Part shown: piece after piece, positions 5,857-8,458 of the stretch
Position numbering within the stretch: the first letter of the stretch is position 1
How the letters are laid out: each line of letters starts with the position of its first letter
Source of the DNA: JBCCQH01 sp039024435
GTDB taxonomy: Bacteria > Bacteroidota > Bacteroidia > J057 > JADKCL01
Assembly (NCBI GenBank): GCA_039024435.1
Contig: JBCCQH010000174.1
Location: 1 to 8,458, forward strand
DNA: 8,458 nt
Direction: 5' to 3'
Notes under the pieces: model-generated
What the model saw: the letters and a program-made list of their open reading frames with translations, nothing else
Told to the model about the DNA's origin: nothing
Database searches by the model: none
Made by a program: the position numbers and the translations under genes

Positions 5857-6342
5857 ATGGAAGGAATTATTGGAATGATCAAGCTGTACGCCGTCGATCA
5901 GCCACCGGCCCACTGGAGGGTGTGCGACGGCAGCCAACTCCAAAAGTCCGACTATCCTGAGCTTTTCGCTCGGATCGGGCAGCGTTTCGGTGGGGAAGGG
6001 GATACCTTTGCCCTGCCCAATCTCCCCAAGGAGGCCGCGGGCTATTTTGTCATCATGGTCCACAGTTCGGCGGAGTCGGAAGTTCAGCACCGTGGCATGG
6101 TATCTCAAATTGTTCTTTCGGCAAGTGATGACGCCCCGACGGGTTACCTCCCTTGCGATGGCCGGTCCGTCAGCGCGGTTCAGTATCCGGTCTTGAGCCA
6201 GGTGATGGGTACGCGCTTTGGAGGGGATGGCAAAGGCAATATCGCGCTGCCCAATATCCCGGACAACCGGGGGGTTCGCTACGTGATTTGTGTGGAAGGC
6301 ATCAATCCCATGCCACCGGAGGAAGACGATGACGATATCTGA
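5857..6342 (+). CDS. Protein of two tandem phage tail-collar domains
   Basis: A complete 161-aa protein made almost only of two collar (Phage_Collar, microcystin-dependent-protein-like) units. Unit 1 (about 5-68) has IGMIKLYA, HWRVCDG and the core FGGEGDTFALPNLP; unit 2 (about 83-147) repeats it as GYLPCDGRSV and FGGDGKGNIALPNIPDNRG. The repeat is seen directly by aligning the two halves. In phages this domain sits in short tail fibres and is used in target recognition; stand-alone versions are common in Bacteroidota near or away from contractile systems, with unclear roles. No signal peptide is seen. The C-terminus is acidic (PPEEDDDD). The stop TGA falls inside TCTGAG, the left end of the adjacent MITE-like element. 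The domain call is strong; any link to the sheath operon is inferred. Confidence 0.9.
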   Translation: MEGIIGMIKLYAVDQPPAHWRVCDGSQLQKSDYPELFARIGQRFGGEGDTFALPNLPKEAAGYFVIMVHSSAESEVQHRGMVSQIVLSASDDAPTGYLPCDGRSVSAVQYPVLSQVMGTRFGGDGKGNIALPNIPDNRGVRYVICVEGINPMPPEEDDDDI

Positions 6343-6505
6343 GAGGCGGTTTAAATTTAATCCTGTGATTTTGCTTTGGCATCTTTTTCCGCCCCTCTTC
6401 AGCTTTTTTTTCGCCCCTAGTTTTAGCTATGGACTCCAAAATGAGCTTCGGTGGACAAAAAAATCTGCGCTAGCAAATTTCACCAACCAATTTTAAACAG
6501 CTTCT
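6338..6505 (+). mobile_element. MITE-like element, copy 2 (168 bp)
   Basis: Same element and orientation as copy 1, with left end TCTGAGAGGCGGTTTAAATT and right end CCAATTTTAAACAGCTTCT. It overlaps the last bases of the collar gene and supplies its stop codon. The right edge could extend to 6509, where TCTGAGA (6503-6509) repeats the first seven bases of the element (6338-6344), a possible target duplication. It encodes no transposase. Confidence 0.65.
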
Positions 6506-6507
6506 GA

Positions 6508-6549
6508 GAATTTTCAATTGGGGTTCATTTTTGGTCCCATTGGAAATTC
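6508..6549. repeat. Inverted repeat GAATTTTCAATTGG / CCATTGGAAATTC
   Basis: GAATTTTCAATTGGGG and the reverse complement of the segment ending CCCATTGGAAATTC match at 13 of 16 positions, directly after MITE-like copy 2. Its right arm contains the exact 12-base word CCATTGGAAATT (6537-6548) found at the ends of the 4221-4399 element, so it may be a remnant of the same repeat family. Confidence 0.45.
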
Positions 6550-6569
6550 ACCACCGAAAATCCTCGGGG

Positions 6570-6591
6570 GCCGCACGGCGTGCCTTGCGGC
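6570..6591. repeat. 22-bp near-perfect G/C palindrome
   Basis: GCCGCA-C-GGC-GT-GCC-T-TGCGGC is self-complementary apart from the C/T pair and the central two bases. Together with the twin hairpins at 6644-6673 it makes this spacer resemble REP/BIME-type palindromic DNA; no protein-coding frame is supported here. Confidence 0.5.
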
Positions 6592-6643
6592 TAAGATCCG
6601 CGCGCTGTAGCGGCGTTTTGGGTTACTCTTGTAGTGGTAGGTC

Positions 6644-6673
6644 GCGCGTCTGAACGCGCCGATCTGAAATCGG
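6644..6673. repeat. Twin adjacent hairpins with CTGA loops
   Basis: GCGCGT-CTGA-ACGCGC (6644-6659, perfect 6-bp stem) runs into CCGAT-CTGAA-ATCGG (6659-6673, perfect 5-bp stem), sharing one base. Two stems with the same CTGA loop side by side look designed rather than random and may be a dispersed palindromic unit. Confidence 0.5.
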
Positions 6674-6695
6674 GCAATTGGAAATTCTGTCCGCC

Positions 6696-6714
6696 AATTT
6701 TACAATGTAAAATT
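6696..6714. repeat. 9-bp palindrome AATTTTACA-A-TGTAAAATT
   Basis: A perfect inverted repeat with a single central base, just downstream (minus-strand sense) of the terminator of the transglutaminase gene. It is probably part of the repeat cluster or a regulator site. Confidence 0.4.
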
Positions 6715-6724
6715 GAAAATTTGT

Positions 6725-6769
6725 AAAAAATGCCCGCCGCAGACATGCTTTGGCACATCTTACGGCGGG
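6725..6769 (-). terminator. Factor-independent terminator of the transglutaminase gene
   Basis: On the minus strand CCCGCCG (6763-6769) pairs with CGGCGGG (6733-6739), a perfect G/C-rich 7-bp stem with limited inner pairing. CA and six T (6725-6730) follow, which is the classic layout. The stem lies 33 bp after the gene stop. There is no T-run on the plus strand, so it is one-directional. Confidence 0.75.
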
Positions 6770-6801
6770 AAAAAAACACCTAACGTATTTCTTGATTGTG
6801 G

Positions 6802-7836
6802 TTAGTGGCTGGCCACGGTCGGTGTTTCGTCGATGTAGAGGTCTTTGACCCGGCCATCGCGGAAGTAAATTTTGACTTTGATCGGGGTAGTGCCCTGGCT
6901 CGTCCAAACCGCGGCAAAGTGGTCGTGGCGTGAGCTGCGGGTGATCCAGGTATTTGCCTTGTATTCCGGGAAGTTCCGGTGCATGCGCTTGTATTGAACC
7001 TGCTTGATTTGGGCGAGTTGGTTGGGGTCGCCTTCGAGTCGCAGGGTGAACTCGTAGGCTTTTTCGCCGCTTTTGTATTGGTTTTGGGCCGCGTGGGGGG
7101 AGCGGTAAAAGCTTACAAACAGTTTGCCGTCGGTCTCGGGGTCGGGTGCCTGCTCGTCAAAGGTGAGGGCCTGAGCGCGCGGGTGAGCGTTGGGCAGCCG
7201 GTAGATATCGGCCCGGCCCTGGTAAGTGGAAGGGATTTCCCCGAGTTTCCAGTTTTTGCCGGTCGTTTCGATGTAATAGTACTGCTTGTTGGCGTAGGGA
7301 TAGTACTGGCCGTGGAATCCGGTGATGTTCAGCCCGACGGACATGTGGCCTTCCGGCGAAAGCAAAATGCAATCGTAGCCCAAATAGTTGAGCAGGGCCG
7401 CCAGCAGTACGGAGGTATCTTCGCAATCGCCCCCACCTTCGACCAACGTTTCTGCCGGATAGCGGGGGTATTCTCCGGTTTCGCGTTTGTAATCAAGGTG
7501 CTGGACAAAAGCGGCGATCAGGTTGATCGTTTGCCACTCGCTGTACTTCAGACTGCGGGCTTTGTTCATGAGGGCATCGGCGACGGCGGGAATCGTCGTG
7601 TAACCCGGATCCTCGATCACGTAGCGGCTGTAATCGTAGGTGCGCCGTTTGGCTTTGTAATGCTGGTAAACTGCGTCGGGGATATTGACGTTCAGTTGGT
7701 GATCTCGGCCTTGCGACTTCCAGGTGAATTCGCGGAGAGTGGCGGACAATGATCCGGCGGAAGCCAAAATCCACGCCACGCAGAAAAGGACCATACCCGG
7801 GATACCAGCACCCCGATCTATCAGGCTTCTGTTCAT
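6802..7836 (-). CDS. Secreted transglutaminase-like protein with C-terminal YEATS-like domain
   Basis: A 344-aa protein from ATG 7836; the frame also has an ATG at 7890, but 7836 puts a signal peptide at the N-terminus (h-region MVLFCVAWILASAGSLSA, about 15-32), so it is exported. Residues about 75-215 form a papain-like transglutaminase core: VEGGGDCEDTSVLLAALLNY with nucleophile Cys138, PEGHMSVGL with His164, and YYYIETTGKNWKLGEIP with likely acid Glu190, so the triad looks intact. Such domains act as transglutaminases or peptidases. Residues about 257-335 (YEFTLRLEGD, IKQVQYKRMHRNFPEYK, KVKIYFRDGRVKDL) follow the strand pattern of the prokaryotic YEATS (pYEATS) domain, a peptide or protein-binding fold. 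The substrate is unknown. It stands alone on its strand and has a clear terminator. Confidence 0.85.
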   Translation of the reverse strand: MNRSLIDRGAGIPGMVLFCVAWILASAGSLSATLREFTWKSQGRDHQLNVNIPDAVYQHYKAKRRTYDYSRYVIEDPGYTTIPAVADALMNKARSLKYSEWQTINLIAAFVQHLDYKRETGEYPRYPAETLVEGGGDCEDTSVLLAALLNYLGYDCILLSPEGHMSVGLNITGFHGQYYPYANKQYYYIETTGKNWKLGEIPSTYQGRADIYRLPNAHPRAQALTFDEQAPDPETDGKLFVSFYRSPHAAQNQYKSGEKAYEFTLRLEGDPNQLAQIKQVQYKRMHRNFPEYKANTWITRSSRHDHFAAVWTSQGTTPIKVKIYFRDGRVKDLYIDETPTVASH

Positions 7837-8083
7837 ATTCCAATTCGTTTTTAAAGTTCGGGTAGAGGTCTCACTCAAATAGGTTATCATAAGTTACGGT
7901 AGATGTTGGTTCGGGGTTGAAACTTCAAATCGCGTACCGCTTTGTAGAGTATGTAATGCAAAGTGTGATTTTGGAGGGGAAAATGTACCCCTCAGGGGTG
8001 TATTGGCGGAAGTTTTGCTGATTGCCGAAGGATCGGGGTGTAACTTCCGGCGGAGAAATGCTGCGTTGTCGGGGAGAAAATCT
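7837..8083. other. Region upstream of the transglutaminase gene without a clear gene
   Basis: About 250 bp with no supported coding frame; it should hold the promoter of the transglutaminase gene, but no convincing Bacteroidota promoter (TTG with TAnnTTTG) was found. It contains a small hairpin ACCCC-TCA-GGGGT (7987-7999) and an inverted repeat GGCGGAAGTT/AACTTCCGGC (8005-8014 and 8042-8051, 9 of 10). A few codons of the transglutaminase frame extend to 7890. Confidence 0.5.
8005..8051. repeat. Inverted repeat GGCGGAAGTT / AACTTCCGGC
   Basis: Ten-base arms matching at 9 positions, separated by 27 bp. They could form a regulatory or palindromic repeat upstream of the transglutaminase gene; no function is evident. 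Confidence 0.35.
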
Positions 8084-8458
8084 TCAACTGAAATTGGCTT
8101 TTGGTTTTGGGTCAGCGCGTTGATGCGGTAGAGTTGGTTTGAATTTTCGCCGGGAGTTTCGGTCCGGCAAGTTGGCGGGGGTGGGGAAAACGGCCTCCTT
8201 ACATCCGGCTTTTATTCCCCATCCCCGCCGTTTTTGCCCGGCGGAAACTCCCGGCTCGGGGGAACGGTGGTCCATCTCCCCAAGCGGTTTCCGCAGGGCT
8301 TCCCATTGACTCCGGATCCTGTTCCTCCGGCTTTTTTCAACGGCTTCATTTTCCCGTCCCTCCACCCGGCGAAACCATGCGGCAATTTGGCCCTTCGTCG
8401 GAAAGCGCTCCGCCTGCCGGACTCCGCTGAATTCCTCCTCAGGGCCGGTCTTGCCCCA
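8084..8458 (-). CDS. Possible partial reading frame entering from the right edge
   Basis: Open from the right edge (no start visible) to TGA 8084: 124 codons. The first 65 residues look like protein (EEEFSGVRQAERF, KGQIAAWFRRVEGREN, SQWEALRKPLGEMDHR) with third-position G/C bias like neighbouring genes. The rest is encoded across an imperfect inverted repeat and is Arg/Lys/Pro-rich (NSRRKFKPTL, ADPKPKANFS). No family is recognised. It could be the tail of a real gene, possibly extended by a repeat insertion, or a chance frame in G/C-rich DNA. Confidence 0.35.
   Translation of the reverse strand, partial: WGKTGPEEEFSGVRQAERFPTKGQIAAWFRRVEGRENEAVEKSRRNRIRSQWEALRKPLGEMDHRSPEPGVSAGQKRRGWGIKAGCKEAVFPTPANLPDRNSRRKFKPTLPHQRADPKPKANFS
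8149..8255. repeat. Long imperfect inverted repeat (about 107 bp)
   Basis: GCCGGGAGTTTC at 8149-8160 is exactly complementary to 8244-8255. The pairing continues inward with interruptions (for example CCGGCAA against TTGCCCGG, and GGCGGGGGTGGGGAA against TTCCCCATCCCCGCC), giving arms of roughly 47 bp around a short loop. There is no T-run next to it, so it is unlikely to be a terminator; a hairpin-type dispersed repeat or MITE fits better. It overlaps the doubtful frame at 8084-8458. Confidence 0.55.

Noticed and set aside
6979..7752. 257-codon open frame on the plus strand
   Set aside because: Antisense shadow of the transglutaminase gene, which has clear catalytic motifs, a signal peptide and a terminator.

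Overview
The window looks like chromosomal DNA of a Bacteroidota bacterium, most likely from the Saprospiria/Lewinella side. This is inferred from a DUF4412-type Met-rich exported protein, weak or absent Shine-Dalgarno sequences with A/T-rich leaders, and a short DgkA. No rRNA marker is present, so the placement is tentative. No tRNA, rRNA, CRISPR array, transposase or integrase gene was seen.

Left part (1-3528, all minus strand, transcribed right to left): the start of a contractile-tail operon. The order is sheath (1849-3528), tail tube (1319-1825), a tail assembly chaperone made in two forms through a -1 slip on a run of ten A (968-1312 short, 831-1312 long), and a proline-rich protein in the tape-measure slot that runs off the left edge (1-838). 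Genes are 23 and 6 nt apart or overlapping, so they are probably co-transcribed. The first gene is preceded by a gene-poor 1.1 kb stretch and then cellular genes, which suggests a resident contractile injection system, tailocin or domesticated phage tail rather than the middle of an intact prophage.

Middle part (3529-6505): intergenic DNA with small palindromes and short interspersed repeats, then an exported DUF4412 protein (4651-5316, minus), a diacylglycerol/undecaprenol kinase dgkA (5417-5782, minus, GTG start), and a divergent double tail-collar-domain protein (5857-6342, plus). This three-gene block is bracketed by two direct copies of a MITE-like element with terminal inverted repeats (4444-4637 and 6338-6505). 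A second small repeat with an exact 18-bp inverted repeat lies at 4221-4399. A 12-base word found in it recurs in most of the non-coding stretches around the block.

Right part (6506-8458): a cluster of palindromes, a factor-independent terminator at 6725-6769, and a secreted transglutaminase-like protein with a C-terminal domain resembling prokaryotic YEATS (6802-7836, minus). About 250 bp without a gene follow, then a doubtful partial reading frame running in from the right edge (8084-8458) that overlaps a roughly 107-nt imperfect inverted repeat.

The sheath, tube and chaperone form one assembly pathway: tape measure plus chaperone set the length, tube polymerises, sheath coats it. The collar-domain protein could be an accessory tip or fibre-like protein, but nothing in the sequence ties it to the tail operon. 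The strongest unusual points are the frameshifted chaperone in an apparently chromosomal contractile system, the pair of MITE-like copies bracketing three genes, and the transglutaminase/YEATS-like architecture.
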